A stretch of 64,000 bases of DNA from Candidatus Gastranaerophilales bacterium (GTDB taxonomy: Bacteria; Cyanobacteriota; Vampirovibrionia; Gastranaerophilales; Gastranaerophilaceae). How positions within the stretch are numbered: position 1 is the first letter of the stretch; each line of letters opens with the position of its first letter. Shown piece after piece: positions 23,395 through 32,071 of the stretch. The notes beneath the pieces are model-generated. The model searched no databases. It saw only the letters and a program-made list of their open reading frames with translations, and had not been told where the DNA came from. The translations under genes were made by a program, and so were the position numbers. Location: the NCBI GenBank assembly GCA_944322845.1, contig CALUQE010000002.1:1-64000 (forward strand). Reading direction: 5' to 3'.

Positions 23395-25287
23395 GTGGGC
23401 TTTTTCGACAGCATAAGAAATTTCAAACGACAATTAGATCAGGTAGAATCAACTGTTTATTCAGGTAAGCAGTCATTACTTGAAGTATATGAAATTAATG
23501 CAAAACTGGAAGCTGAAATTACTGCCCGTACAAGAGAACTCGATAGAGCAAACCGCCAAATGCTCACCCTGCAGCATATCTGGGATATGATGAATTCGTC
23601 TAAACCCCTATCCAGTGTTTTAAACGCTATTGTGAACAGCCTGCAAGGCGAATTGGGCTACCTATACAGCTTTATTGTAAAAGAAAAAGCCGATAACGAC
23701 GGAACTTATTTACAGGTAGTTGCATCATCAAGAGATGATTTGGATACTAAGTTCTGGGAAAAATTCAATTGCAACGTTTCGGAGTATAGAATGAATTTTC
23801 CTGATATAGCGCAGCTTAGGAATTCTGTCAAAAATAATCAGATTTACCAGTCTGTAAATATTCTGGAGCTTGTTTGCGGATTAGTTCCCCAACTGGAAAA
23901 AAACAAGGTCGAAGAATTTTTAAAAGAGGCGAATATGAAGTCTTATATTCTTGTACCTTTAAAATCGAAGCAGACTCATTTCGGTTCTTTGCTGGTATTC
24001 TCATCAAGAGAAAGCGTAAGTGAGAGTGAATTAAATTTTTTGAGCTTGTTTGCTAAACAAATAGAACTCGCTATAACAATAGCCGATTTGTTTGAGGCTG
24101 TTAAAGAACAAGCTGTGACAGACGGTATGACAGGCTTGTATAACAGGAGATACTTTGAAGAGTTTATCAAAAAAGAAGCTGTTCGTGCAAATCGCCAGAA
24201 TCAGAAATTTACTGTTATAGGGCTCGATTTAGACCACCTTAAGCAAATAAACGATACTTACGGGCATAATTACGGAGATATTGCGATAAAGGCAATTGCG
24301 GAAGTCCTGAAGAATAATGCACGTTCTATTGATATTGCGGCAAGAATGGGCGGTGAGGAGTTTAACTTGATTCTGCCCGGTGTAGATTCTGCAGGCGGAT
24401 GTATTGCTGCAGAACGTATCAGAAAAGCTATTGAAGCTGTTGAACTTGAAAAAATCGGACATATTACAGCAAGTCTCGGTGTGGCTACGTATTTGGAACA
24501 TTCCGACGATATAGAAGAACTGCTTGAAATCACTGACAGAGCAATGTATGAGTCTAAACGTAACGGCAGAAACAGAGTCACCATAGCAAGACCTGCTTAC
24601 GAAACTTCTTGGCAGGAAATTGCCGTTAATACGTTTATTGATATACTTACAAAACACAGAATCCCTGTAGATGATTCTACTTCAAAGTTTTTGACCCAGA
24701 AACTTGAAGAGATGAATATTAATAATGAAAAGCTTTATCAGGTTGCGGATACTCTTGTTACAACCTACAATCCCGAGCATATTCAAGGCAGCGTAAAAAA
24801 GAAAGTAGAGCTTGCTGCATTACTTGCTAAACGCTTTGATTTGTCAAAAGAAGCTACGGACAGGCTTAAAATTGCGGTACTTCTGTATGATATAGGAAAC
24901 ACAATGCTTCCTAAAGAGATTTTAAGAAAAAAAGAACCTTTGACAGAAGAAGACAAGGCTTCAATCAAAAAACATCCGTTAATCGCAGCGAGAGAGATTT
25001 TAAAGCCGATTTCCAATATTGTAGATATTATACCTATAATAGAAAAACATCATGAAAATTGGAACGGGACAGGCTATCCCGCAAATTTATCCGGAGATGA
25101 AATTCCTGTTGAATCTCAAATAATTTTGATAGTAGATGCATATTTTGCACTCCTTGAAAAACGCCCGTACAGAGATGCAATGTCAAAAGAAGAGGCGATT
25201 AATCAAATTGAGCAGGATATTAACAGAAAGTGGAGCGAAAAGCTTGCAAGCGAGTTTATTGGTATTGTAAGAAACGATTTGGATTAA
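23395..25287 (+). CDS. GAF-GGDEF-degenerate HD-GYP signalling protein
   Basis: 630 residues from a GTG start with GAGG upstream. A short coiled coil (about 40-65) is followed by a GAF-like sensor (about 75-230) and then a diguanylate cyclase domain. The active site is GGEEF (319-323), with an intact inhibitory I-site RSID (310-313) five residues before it. A C-terminal HD-GYP-type domain (about 460-630) keeps HHENWNGTGYP (from 552) and Asp581. It has Tyr498 in place of the His of the HD dyad (YDIGN for HDIGK) and Phe584 in place of the second Asp of DxxDA. Cyclic-di-GMP synthesis is expected; phosphodiesterase activity is doubtful. PadR and DUF512 genes follow immediately. Confidence 0.9.
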   Translation: MGFFDSIRNFKRQLDQVESTVYSGKQSLLEVYEINAKLEAEITARTRELDRANRQMLTLQHIWDMMNSSKPLSSVLNAIVNSLQGELGYLYSFIVKEKADNDGTYLQVVASSRDDLDTKFWEKFNCNVSEYRMNFPDIAQLRNSVKNNQIYQSVNILELVCGLVPQLEKNKVEEFLKEANMKSYILVPLKSKQTHFGSLLVFSSRESVSESELNFLSLFAKQIELAITIADLFEAVKEQAVTDGMTGLYNRRYFEEFIKKEAVRANRQNQKFTVIGLDLDHLKQINDTYGHNYGDIAIKAIAEVLKNNARSIDIAARMGGEEFNLILPGVDSAGGCIAAERIRKAIEAVELEKIGHITASLGVATYLEHSDDIEELLEITDRAMYESKRNGRNRVTIARPAYETSWQEIAVNTFIDILTKHRIPVDDSTSKFLTQKLEEMNINNEKLYQVADTLVTTYNPEHIQGSVKKKVELAALLAKRFDLSKEATDRLKIAVLLYDIGNTMLPKEILRKKEPLTEEDKASIKKHPLIAAREILKPISNIVDIIPIIEKHHENWNGTGYPANLSGDEIPVESQIILIVDAYFALLEKRPYRDAMSKEEAINQIEQDINRKWSEKLASEFIGIVRNDLD

Positions 25288-25288
25288 G

Positions 25289-25804
25289 ATGATAGAGCTT
25301 TTAATTTTATTTGAACTTAGCAGAAAAGTTTTAACTATGTACGGAGTTTCCAAGGAGATAAGAAACTCGTTTTCAGTTTTAACAACACCGAGTTACGGAA
25401 CAATAAAACCGGCTCTTACTAGGCTGGAAGCGGGTGGTTTTGTAAAAACTCAAAAAACTATGTCATCAGGCGGACGTCCCTCTACATATTATTCAATTAC
25501 TAAAGAGGGGGTAAATGAACTTAAGCGATTAATAACAGAGCCGCCGCTTGATAATCCTATACAGTTTTTACCGATGGCAAGGATAAAGCTTGCCTGCGCG
25601 GATGTTCTGGATAATGGCGAACAATTAAAACTTTTCATGCTCTTGAAAAGTAAGGCTGAAAGTATTCTTATTGATACAGAGAATATGATATCGTCAAAAG
25701 AGCTTTCGTTTTATCCGAGAATGGTTTTTGATAATTTAGTTTGTGAGTATAAAAATTTTATAACTCTTGTAGAAGGATTTGAACATGCCGGCAGTCGTAA
25801 GTAG
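25289..25804 (+). CDS. PadR-family transcriptional regulator
   Basis: 171 residues. The N-terminal winged helix (about 1-80) carries the PadR pattern TTPSYGTIKPALTRLEAGGFV, SSGGRPSTYYSITKEG and ELKRLI. The C-terminal half is the helical dimerisation (Vir_act_alpha-like) domain. It starts one base after the GGDEF gene and overlaps the DUF512 gene by 26 bases, so all three form one operon. The effector is unknown. No phenolic-acid decarboxylase gene is nearby. Confidence 0.88.
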   Translation: MIELLILFELSRKVLTMYGVSKEIRNSFSVLTTPSYGTIKPALTRLEAGGFVKTQKTMSSGGRPSTYYSITKEGVNELKRLITEPPLDNPIQFLPMARIKLACADVLDNGEQLKLFMLLKSKAESILIDTENMISSKELSFYPRMVFDNLVCEYKNFITLVEGFEHAGSRK

Positions 25805-27053
25805 TGTTGAATCAGGCTCTATTGCGGAAGAATTGGAGATTACATCCGGTGATATTCTTTTATCAATTGACGGCGAAAAGCTTCAAGACATGATTGACTA
25901 TCAATTTATGACAAAAAGTGAGCTTCTTACAATTGAAATTCAAAAGCAGGATGGCGAAATCGAAGAAATCGAAATCGAAAAGGATTTTGATGAAGATCTG
26001 GGTATTATTTTTGAAAGTGCGGTTTTTGACAGAGTAAAACCCTGCTTAAACAATTGTATATTCTGCTTTGTCGCCCAGCAGCCAAAAGGCTTGAGAGATA
26101 CTCTATATGTAAAAGATGATGATTACAGACTCTCATATTTACAGGGGACTTACATAACAACTACAAACCTGACAGAAAAGGACAAAGCAAGAATTGCAAA
26201 AATGCATCTTGGACCGTTTTATATTTCCGTTCATACAACAAACCCCGATTTAAGAGTAAAAATGCTGAGAAACCCTAATGCAGGAAAAATAATGGAAAAC
26301 CTGAACTGGTTTAAAGAAAATGAAATTCCTTTTCATGCCCAGATTGTTTTGTGCCCCGGATACAATGACGGAGAAGAGTTAAAAAGGACACTTGAAGATT
26401 TGAGTGGTCTGGAAGAAGCGCTTCTTTCCGTTGCAATTGTTCCTGTCGGTGTAACTCAATTCCGTGATACGGAATTAAAAACAGTAGACAGTAAAATTGC
26501 AGAAGAGACTATTCAAATCTCTTCAAGCTATCCGAAGGTTTGCTGCTCTGATGAATTTTTCCTGCTTGCAGGGAAAGAAATTCCGACTGCCGAATATTAC
26601 GGTAACTTCTCACAGCTTGATGACGGAGTGGGTTCTTTAAGAACTCTGATTGACGATTTTGACTGTATAGAACTGCCTGAGAAATTATCAAGCCCGCTAA
26701 AACTTGCCTTTGCCTGTTCGGTTGCTGCAAAATCCGCTTTTGAATATATTGCAGCAAAGTTAAATAAAATTGACGGGCTTCATGTAAGCGTAAATCCGGT
26801 AAAATCGACTTACTGGGGAGCAAATATTACTGTTGCAGGACTCATAACCTCGGGAGACCTTATTAATACAATAAAAAATATTGATGCTGATTATATAATA
26901 GTTCCTTCTATTATGCTCAAACCTTATTCCACCCTGTTTCTGGACGGAAAGTCTCTTGAGGACGTTATAAAAGAAACAGGAAAGAATATCTTTGTTACTC
27001 ATAACAACTACTCTGTGTGCGAAGTTATTGACTTAATTAAAAAGAGTGTATAA
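25779..27053 (+). CDS. DUF512 PDZ/radical-SAM-like FeS protein
   Basis: 424 residues. A PDZ-like domain (about 1-75, SGSIAEELEITSGDILLSIDG) precedes an iron-sulfur motif Cys89-x3-Cys93-x2-Cys96 (CLNNCIFCF), the spacing of radical SAM enzymes. Then come GTYITTTNLTEKD, FYISVHTTNPDLRVKMLRNP and the DUF512 C-terminal region (SDEFFLLAGKEIP onwards). Homologues are conserved in cyanobacteria and Firmicutes; the reaction is unknown. The start overlaps padR by 26 bases. Confidence 0.88.
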   Translation: MNMPAVVSSVESGSIAEELEITSGDILLSIDGEKLQDMIDYQFMTKSELLTIEIQKQDGEIEEIEIEKDFDEDLGIIFESAVFDRVKPCLNNCIFCFVAQQPKGLRDTLYVKDDDYRLSYLQGTYITTTNLTEKDKARIAKMHLGPFYISVHTTNPDLRVKMLRNPNAGKIMENLNWFKENEIPFHAQIVLCPGYNDGEELKRTLEDLSGLEEALLSVAIVPVGVTQFRDTELKTVDSKIAEETIQISSSYPKVCCSDEFFLLAGKEIPTAEYYGNFSQLDDGVGSLRTLIDDFDCIELPEKLSSPLKLAFACSVAAKSAFEYIAAKLNKIDGLHVSVNPVKSTYWGANITVAGLITSGDLINTIKNIDADYIIVPSIMLKPYSTLFLDGKSLEDVIKETGKNIFVTHNNYSVCEVIDLIKKSV

Positions 27054-27169
27054 AGATTGTATATTAAATATAAGTAGGTTGGGTAATATACTATAAAACG
27101 GGTGTATTATTTAATATTGGTGTAGGGGACAAATTATAATACAAACTACCCCGATAGGAGGATTTATTA

Positions 27170-27856
27170 ATGAGTACAGCCGTAAGTGCAGAGAGAAAGA
27201 CAATCAGCGTAATTATCATAGAGGATTTTAAACTCACAAGAGTAGGTTTAAGATGCGCTCTTAACTCAAATGAGGATATAAAAGTTGTTGCCGAAAGTGA
27301 TAATGCTACTGATGGATTAAGATTGATAGAACAGTATTCTCCAAATATTGTCCTTATGGATTTGGGGCTTGCCGGCATGAACGGAATTGAAGCCACTGTT
27401 AAAGTAAAAGAAATGAACAGGGATATTAAAGTAATTGCTTTAACTTCACACGATAGAGAAGAGGAAGTTATTGCCGCATTATCGTCCGGAGCAATGGCAT
27501 ATTGCCTGAAGGACATTGACCCGACAAAGCTTGCTGATGTAATTAGAGATGTAAATAACGGTGTTTGCTGGCTGGATCCCGTAATTGCAAGAAAGGTGCT
27601 TGATTCTTTCCCTAAACAGGAAACTCTCGGTATACTGAAGGATAAATCCTCAGAAGAAGGACGTGTGCCTTTAACAGAACGGGAATTTGAGGTTCTTAAA
27701 CATCTGGTGGACGGTAAAAGTAATACTGAAATTGCTAAAGAATTAATTGTCAGCGTACATACCGCAAAAGCTCATGTATGCTCCATTTTGCAAAAAATGT
27801 GCGTAAATGACAGAGTTCAGGCGGCAGTCAAAGCCGTAAAAGAAGGGCTTGTTTAA
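27170..27856 (+). CDS. NarL/FixJ-type response regulator
   Basis: 228 residues. The receiver domain (about 13-130) has acidic residues at IIEDF, phospho-acceptor Asp64 in VLMDLGLAGMNG, the T/S in IALTSHD and the Lys in YCLKDID. The LuxR-type helix-turn-helix (about 165-226) reads LTEREFEVLKHLVDGKSNTEIAKELIVS. No sensor kinase is adjacent; the closest kinase-like gene (40785) lacks its phospho-accepting His. A GGAGG Shine-Dalgarno is present, with TATAAT (27135-27140) upstream. A terminator follows. Confidence 0.93.
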   Translation: MSTAVSAERKTISVIIIEDFKLTRVGLRCALNSNEDIKVVAESDNATDGLRLIEQYSPNIVLMDLGLAGMNGIEATVKVKEMNRDIKVIALTSHDREEEVIAALSSGAMAYCLKDIDPTKLADVIRDVNNGVCWLDPVIARKVLDSFPKQETLGILKDKSSEEGRVPLTEREFEVLKHLVDGKSNTEIAKELIVSVHTAKAHVCSILQKMCVNDRVQAAVKAVKEGLV

Positions 27857-27883
27857 TCCTTTATTATAAATAATTGTTATCAG

Positions 27884-27913
27884 GGCAGTGCGCATAAGTA
27901 CTGCCTTGTTTTG
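27884..27913 (+). terminator. Terminator after the response regulator
   Basis: GGCAGT (27884-27889) pairs with ACTGCC (27900-27905) around a 10-base loop and is followed by TTGTTTTG. Confidence 0.7.
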
Positions 27914-27957
27914 TATTCATATTTTTTATGTTAAAATCAGAAAAAGAGGATTAAATT

Positions 27958-28713
27958 TTGACTACAAAAATAGCTGTTACAGGAAAAAGCGGAAGCGGAA
28001 AAACAACTCTTACAAAAGCTTTATTAAAAAATATACAAAACCGATTTCCAGAAAAATCTATACTACTTTTCGATAATGATTTGACAAGCGAGCTTGCTCA
28101 TTCATTCGGGCTCGATATCAGAAATACAATTTATGGTATAAGAAGCGGAAAACACGAGTATAAAACAGGAATACCTGAAGGGATGACAAAGCACGAATAT
28201 ATAGAATGGGCCATGGAAGATATTCTTGTTTCCCTCTCAGAAAATGTTGATATTATAGTTTCCTGGTTTGTGGGTGCGAAGGATTGCAGATGCCCTATTA
28301 CAGCTCAGATTAATGATGCCTGCCAACGGTTAATTGAAAGATATGATTTTGTTATATTTGATTGTGAATTCGACTTAAAGTACTTAAACCAACTGGTCGA
28401 TACTAATATTGATTTGGCAATAATTGTTACAACGCCGACAATAGATTCTGTTCATCTGGCAAAGCGTATTTCTGAATTCTCTGCGAAATATGCCGCTGGC
28501 GGACAGCTTGGTATTGTAGTTAATAAGGTTAAGAGCGAAGATATGAATAGTATTTCGGAGCAGCTTCAGGATATTGAAACGGATGTCCTCGGCACTATAC
28601 CTTTTGATTCTGATTTAGAAAACGGCAAGTTAGACAGAAATTCTGATATAGTTTGTGAAGCAGTAAATCAATTCTATTTCAGGTTAAATCTTCCGCAGGA
28701 GAATAATCAATGA
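27958..28713 (+). CDS. CooC/MinD-like P-loop ATPase
   Basis: 251 residues from a TTG start with AGAGGA upstream. The P-loop GKSGSGKTT (9-17) and FDCEFDL, IIVTTPTIDSVHLAKRI and GIVVNKV (the latter with the guanine/adenine-contacting Asn) place it in the SIMIBI class. It is closest in style to CooC nickel-insertion ATPases. A DCRCP segment in the middle could bind metal. No CO dehydrogenase or hydrogenase gene is nearby, so the client is unknown. It overlaps folD by 4 bases. An extended -10 (TGTTAAAAT, 27929-27937) may drive it. Confidence 0.75.
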   Translation: MTTKIAVTGKSGSGKTTLTKALLKNIQNRFPEKSILLFDNDLTSELAHSFGLDIRNTIYGIRSGKHEYKTGIPEGMTKHEYIEWAMEDILVSLSENVDIIVSWFVGAKDCRCPITAQINDACQRLIERYDFVIFDCEFDLKYLNQLVDTNIDLAIIVTTPTIDSVHLAKRISEFSAKYAAGGQLGIVVNKVKSEDMNSISEQLQDIETDVLGTIPFDSDLENGKLDRNSDIVCEAVNQFYFRLNLPQENNQ

Positions 28714-29531
28714 TATTAGACGGAAAAGCTTTATCTGAAAAAATACTTGAGCATTTAAAGAATAAAATTCAAGAATTGAATATTAAAGCACATCTTGTTG
28801 TTATTTTAGTCGGAAATGATCCTTCAAGCCGCATATATGTAAAAAACAAAAAGAAAGCTGCTGAAAGAATCGGTATAAAGTCTACCATAATAGAAATGAG
28901 CAGCACTGTATCCGAAAATGAGCTGCTTCAAAAAATTGATGAATTAAATGAAGACAGTAATGTCACTGGGATACTGGTACAATTGCCTCTTCCGGAACAC
29001 ATTAATAAAAATAAGGTTGTACAGGCAATTTCCCCTAAGAAAGATGTTGACGGTTTTACACCGGAAAACGTAGGAAAACTTGCAATAGGGCTTGAACCGT
29101 ACTTTTATCCGGCAACCCCACAGGGAATTATTATGCTTCTGGATGAATATAATATTCCGCTGGAAGGTGCAGACGCATTAGTAATAGGACGTTCAAATAT
29201 CGTTGGCCGTCCTATGGCTCAAATGCTTCTAAAAAGAAATGCAACTGTTACAATGGCGCATTCATATACTAAAAACCTTGAAGACAAAATAAAAACCGCG
29301 GATATTGTAATATCTGCGGTTGGTAAAAAGGTTGTAAGATGTAAGATGGTTAATAGAAATTCTGTTGTTATTGACGTCGGAATCTTTAGAGATTCCAGTG
29401 GCAAACTAACCGGTGATGTGGACTTCGATTTAGTTTCACCGTCTGTAAAATACATAACTCCCGTACCTGGAGGAGTCGGCCCGATGACCATAGCATCATT
29501 AATGTACAATGCATCAAAGGTTTATCATTAA
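28710..29531 (+). CDS. folD: Methylenetetrahydrofolate dehydrogenase/cyclohydrolase
   Basis: 273 residues. FolD signatures are GNDPSSRIYVKNKKKAAERIGI, GILVQLPLPEHIN, PKKDVDGFTPENVGKL and the NADP-binding GRSNIVGRPMAQMLL, with GGVGPMTIASLMYN at the end. The catalytic Lys is in the YVKNKKK stretch. The enzyme interconverts 5,10-methylene-, methenyl- and 10-formyl-tetrahydrofolate. It is coupled to the CooC-like gene and functionally links to the glycine cleavage genes at 36-39 kb. Confidence 0.97.
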   Translation: MILDGKALSEKILEHLKNKIQELNIKAHLVVILVGNDPSSRIYVKNKKKAAERIGIKSTIIEMSSTVSENELLQKIDELNEDSNVTGILVQLPLPEHINKNKVVQAISPKKDVDGFTPENVGKLAIGLEPYFYPATPQGIIMLLDEYNIPLEGADALVIGRSNIVGRPMAQMLLKRNATVTMAHSYTKNLEDKIKTADIVISAVGKKVVRCKMVNRNSVVIDVGIFRDSSGKLTGDVDFDLVSPSVKYITPVPGGVGPMTIASLMYNASKVYH

Positions 29532-29534
29532 TTA

Positions 29535-29966
29535 TTATGATTGTAATAAACCTGTGTCCTGAGCAGCATTTGAAGTAGCTGTCTTTTGACCTTCTTGCTG
29601 TGCTCTTAATTGTTCAAGCATTGATTCATACATTGTCTGCATTGTATCATACTCAACATCCATTTCAGCAAGTTCTAATGATAATTCTTCATTATACTGT
29701 TTTACTTTTGCGTGTGCGTAAGCATCGGCTAACTGTTCATTTTTGTTGTTTTCGCCGACTCTGACTCCGCCAGCATTTAATTCTTTAGTGTTATCAATTG
29801 CAGAATCAAATGCACTTTCCCATTTTTCTTCATATTTGACCTGTTTTGATAACTTTTCACTGTTAGCTTCATACTTACCGCTCCAGTAAATTTGCTGCTG
29901 GGTATAGTAGTTGATTTCTGCGTTAGTGTTTAATAATGTTCCTAATAAAGCTGCTGTGTTTGCCAT
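29535..29966 (-). CDS. Small helical protein of unknown function under a shared promoter element
   Basis: 143 residues, not recognised. The N-terminal part (MANTAALLGTLLNTNAEINYY) is followed by charged helices. A segment LSLELAEMDVEYDTMQTMYE precedes a Gln/Ala-rich tail. There is no signal peptide. The layout (helical N-part, C-terminal stretch of L-x2-E-M-x2-E-x3 type) recalls the gene at 61340. Both have the same AT-rich element at a similar distance, here at 29991-30010. This suggests co-regulated members of one family. Confidence 0.65.
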   Translation of the reverse strand: MANTAALLGTLLNTNAEINYYTQQQIYWSGKYEANSEKLSKQVKYEEKWESAFDSAIDNTKELNAGGVRVGENNKNEQLADAYAHAKVKQYNEELSLELAEMDVEYDTMQTMYESMLEQLRAQQEGQKTATSNAAQDTGLLQS

Positions 29967-29990
29967 CTTTCTATACCTTATTTTTCATCT

Positions 29991-30010
29991 TACATATATA
30001 TAAAGTATTT
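29991..30010 (-). promoter_or_regulatory. Shared AT-rich element, copy B
   Basis: On the minus strand this reads AAATACTTTATATATATGTA, 25-44 bases before the ATG at 29966. A TATA-rich core at this distance would fit a -10 region with a short leader carrying an AAGG Shine-Dalgarno. Confidence 0.6.
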
Positions 30011-30062
30011 AAAATATATGCAATTTCAAAAGGGATAGAATTTGTTACAAAACTTAATAAAT

Positions 30063-30092
30063 AAAAACTCCGACATAATTGCCGGAGTTTTT
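30063..30092 (-). terminator. Terminator of the 67-residue gene
   Basis: ACTCCG (30067-30072) pairs with CGGAGT (30083-30088), flanked by A and T runs on both sides, so it could act in both directions. It lies just downstream of the minus-strand gene ending at 30113. Confidence 0.85.
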
Positions 30093-30112
30093 ATAATACT
30101 TTATATTCACAT

Positions 30113-30316
30113 TTAGTTATTACTCAAAACGAGTCTAAATGTTGCTAAATTTTTGATAGAAAGCATTCTGTGTTTATTGCCCTGTTTTTCTGCTATAGCA
30201 AAAATTCTGCAAATTCTCTGAATTTCTTCTACGTCCTGTCTTGTTTCCAATTTATAAACATTATTAATAGGATCTGCGATAACTGACATTGTAGCGTTTA
30301 ATTCTGTTTCTTTCAT
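30113..30316 (-). CDS. Small protein of unknown function (67 residues)
   Basis: Not recognised; no signal peptide and only one Cys. It has the same AT-rich upstream element (copy C, 26-42 bases before the ATG) as its neighbour at 29966, an AAGGAAA Shine-Dalgarno and its own terminator, so it forms a single-gene transcript. The mixed sequence with a likely helix (DVEEIQRICRIFAIAEKQG) and a C-terminal strand-rich end looks like a small folded protein, not an ORF shadow. Confidence 0.65.
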   Translation of the reverse strand: MKETELNATMSVIADPINNVYKLETRQDVEEIQRICRIFAIAEKQGNKHRMLSIKNLATFRLVLSNN

Positions 30317-30341
30317 GCTTAATTTCCTTTTCTATGCTTGT

Positions 30342-30358
30342 GTATATATAAAGTATTT
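30342..30358 (-). promoter_or_regulatory. Shared AT-rich element, copy C
   Basis: On the minus strand this reads AAATACTTTATATATAC, identical to copy B over 16 bases although the sequences around them differ. Confidence 0.6.
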
Positions 30359-30446
30359 CATTTTTTGAAAATTGCCTTTTTTGTATTAAATATTAAGTTT
30401 TGTTAAGAAAATATAATGCAGAATAAGACTGAAACTATGATTATGA

Positions 30447-30475
30447 TTGCTAAATATTATATTTTATAGTATGTT
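30447..30475 (+). promoter_or_regulatory. Leaderless-type promoter of the HEAT gene
   Basis: TTGCTA (30447-30452), 17 bases, TATGTT (30470-30475), then six bases to the GTG at 30482. Each hexamer is imperfect, but the spacing is identical to the other leaderless units. Confidence 0.5.
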
Positions 30476-30481
30476 AATTTT

Positions 30482-31411
30482 GTGGTTAATAAAGCTGTAG
30501 ATTTTGGTGTTATATTGGAGAAATGCGGTATCGGGAGTGATACTCCGGCGGTTGTTATTAAAAATATTGCAGACGCGGAAAGCGATTTGGCAGAAGAAGA
30601 CAAACCTGACTTTTATAATTATTTGCTTTCTAATATTAAAGAGGGAGAGGTTTTGACAGGTGTATTAAAAATGTCATCTGCGGTACAAACTCCGCAAATA
30701 CTCTCGACACTTCTGGATATTTTGCTTCTAAAGAATTCTGATAGCGATAATCCGGATGATTTAATTAATGCAAGGGCTCTTTGTGCCAAAATTATTGCGG
30801 GTTATAAAGATACATCAGCTGTAGGTGCATTGTTATACTGTTTAAATAATAAAAATGAAAATTACAAAGTGCGTCTTGCATGCGCAGATGCGCTGGGAAG
30901 AATAGGTGACAGATATGCCGTAAAACCTCTTATTGATGTTGTTCAAGATGAGGAGGAAAAATCCGTGTATGTACAGGAATCTGCAACCTTTGCTCTCGGA
31001 ATGCTCGGTGACAGCAGTGCAATTGACCCTTTAATCAGTATTATGGAAGCTAAACAGGGTTTAATCGGTAAATTTTCGTTTTTGAAAGAAAGAATTGTAG
31101 AGGCGCTGGGTAAGCTTAATCCTAATAATAAAAGGGTTTTGCATGTTCTTAAAAATGCTCTGCTGGATTCTTCTCCTATGGTAAGAATAAATGCGATAGA
31201 AGCATTAATGAACAGCGATTATGAAAATGCATCTGAAATTATCCGCACTGCTTTGAATGATGATGACGATGAGGTTAAGCGTAATGCCCTTATAGCATTA
31301 TATAATATGGAGGGGAGGGATATTCTGGAGGAAATTATATCGCTTCCAGGCTATGGTGAATTCCTTAAAAACGAAGCAAAGGCATTAATAGAAGAATACG
31401 AGGATGAATAG
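30482..31411 (+). CDS. HEAT-repeat protein
   Basis: 309 residues from a GTG start. The central and C-terminal parts consist of HEAT/PBS-lyase-type repeats: YKVRLACADALGRIGDRYAVKPLI, VQESATFALGMLGDSSAIDPLI, RIVEALGKLNP, VRINAIEALMNSD and VKRNALIALYNME. These form a curved helical solenoid for protein binding. Phycobilin lyases use such repeats, but no lyase context exists here. It begins a run of tightly packed genes through queC, DUF366 and SPOR (queC starts directly after its stop). Confidence 0.85.
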   Translation: MVNKAVDFGVILEKCGIGSDTPAVVIKNIADAESDLAEEDKPDFYNYLLSNIKEGEVLTGVLKMSSAVQTPQILSTLLDILLLKNSDSDNPDDLINARALCAKIIAGYKDTSAVGALLYCLNNKNENYKVRLACADALGRIGDRYAVKPLIDVVQDEEEKSVYVQESATFALGMLGDSSAIDPLISIMEAKQGLIGKFSFLKERIVEALGKLNPNNKRVLHVLKNALLDSSPMVRINAIEALMNSDYENASEIIRTALNDDDDEVKRNALIALYNMEGRDILEEIISLPGYGEFLKNEAKALIEEYEDE

Positions 31412-32071
31412 TTGAAAAAAGCTGTTATTTTAATGTCAGGCGGTTTGGATTCCGTTGTTGCTGCAGGCTTTCCGCAAGTTGAGTATAAAATCGAACTTGC
31501 TCTTACTTTTGATTACGGTCAAAAAGCTGTATTAAATGAAATCAAAGCTGCTTCCGATATTTGCAAATATTATAACATTGTGCATAAAGTTATAAAGCTT
31601 GATTGGCTTAAGGAAATATCAAAAACTTCGCTTGTTTCAGATGAAAATATTCCGACAGCAAATCTCGGAACGGCAGAAAGTGCAAAATCTGTCTGGATAC
31701 CTAATCGTAACGGATTGTTCTTAAATATAGCGGCAGCTTATGCTGACTCTTTTGATTTTGATTATATAATATTTGGTGCAAATAAAGATGAAGGTTCAAC
31801 TTTCCCTGATAATACGGAAGAATTCAGGGCTCAAATATCAAAAGTTTTTGAGACATCGACTTTGAAGAAACCTAAAGTTATAGCACCCTTGATTAATTAT
31901 ACCAAGGATGATATAGTTAAAATTGCGATAGAGAATAACATTCCGCTAAATCTTGTTTGGAGTTGTTACAGTTCGGGAAAGTATCATTGCGGTATATGTG
32001 AATCCTGTCAGCATTTAAAGAAGGCCTTAATTGCAAATCAAAGAGAAGATTATATATTATTTGAAAAATGA
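31412..32071 (+). CDS. queC: 7-cyano-7-deazaguanine synthase
   Basis: 219 residues from a TTG start placed directly after the HEAT stop codon. The PP-loop motif SGGLDS (9-14) binds ATP. The C-terminal zinc site SCYSSGKYHCGICESCQHL supplies four Cys. The enzyme converts 7-carboxy-7-deazaguanine to preQ0 for queuosine tRNA modification. queD, queE and queF are not in the window. It overlaps the DUF366 gene by 4 bases. Confidence 0.95.
   Translation: MKKAVILMSGGLDSVVAAGFPQVEYKIELALTFDYGQKAVLNEIKAASDICKYYNIVHKVIKLDWLKEISKTSLVSDENIPTANLGTAESAKSVWIPNRNGLFLNIAAAYADSFDFDYIIFGANKDEGSTFPDNTEEFRAQISKVFETSTLKKPKVIAPLINYTKDDIVKIAIENNIPLNLVWSCYSSGKYHCGICESCQHLKKALIANQREDYILFEK

Noticed and set aside
24229..24657. 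142-residue minus-strand ORF in the GGDEF region
   Set aside because: It lies opposite a conserved domain and its sequence reads as antisense of it.
27888..28076. 62-residue plus-strand ORF before and into the CooC-like gene
   Set aside because: Different frame, no Shine-Dalgarno, and it covers the terminator and promoter region.
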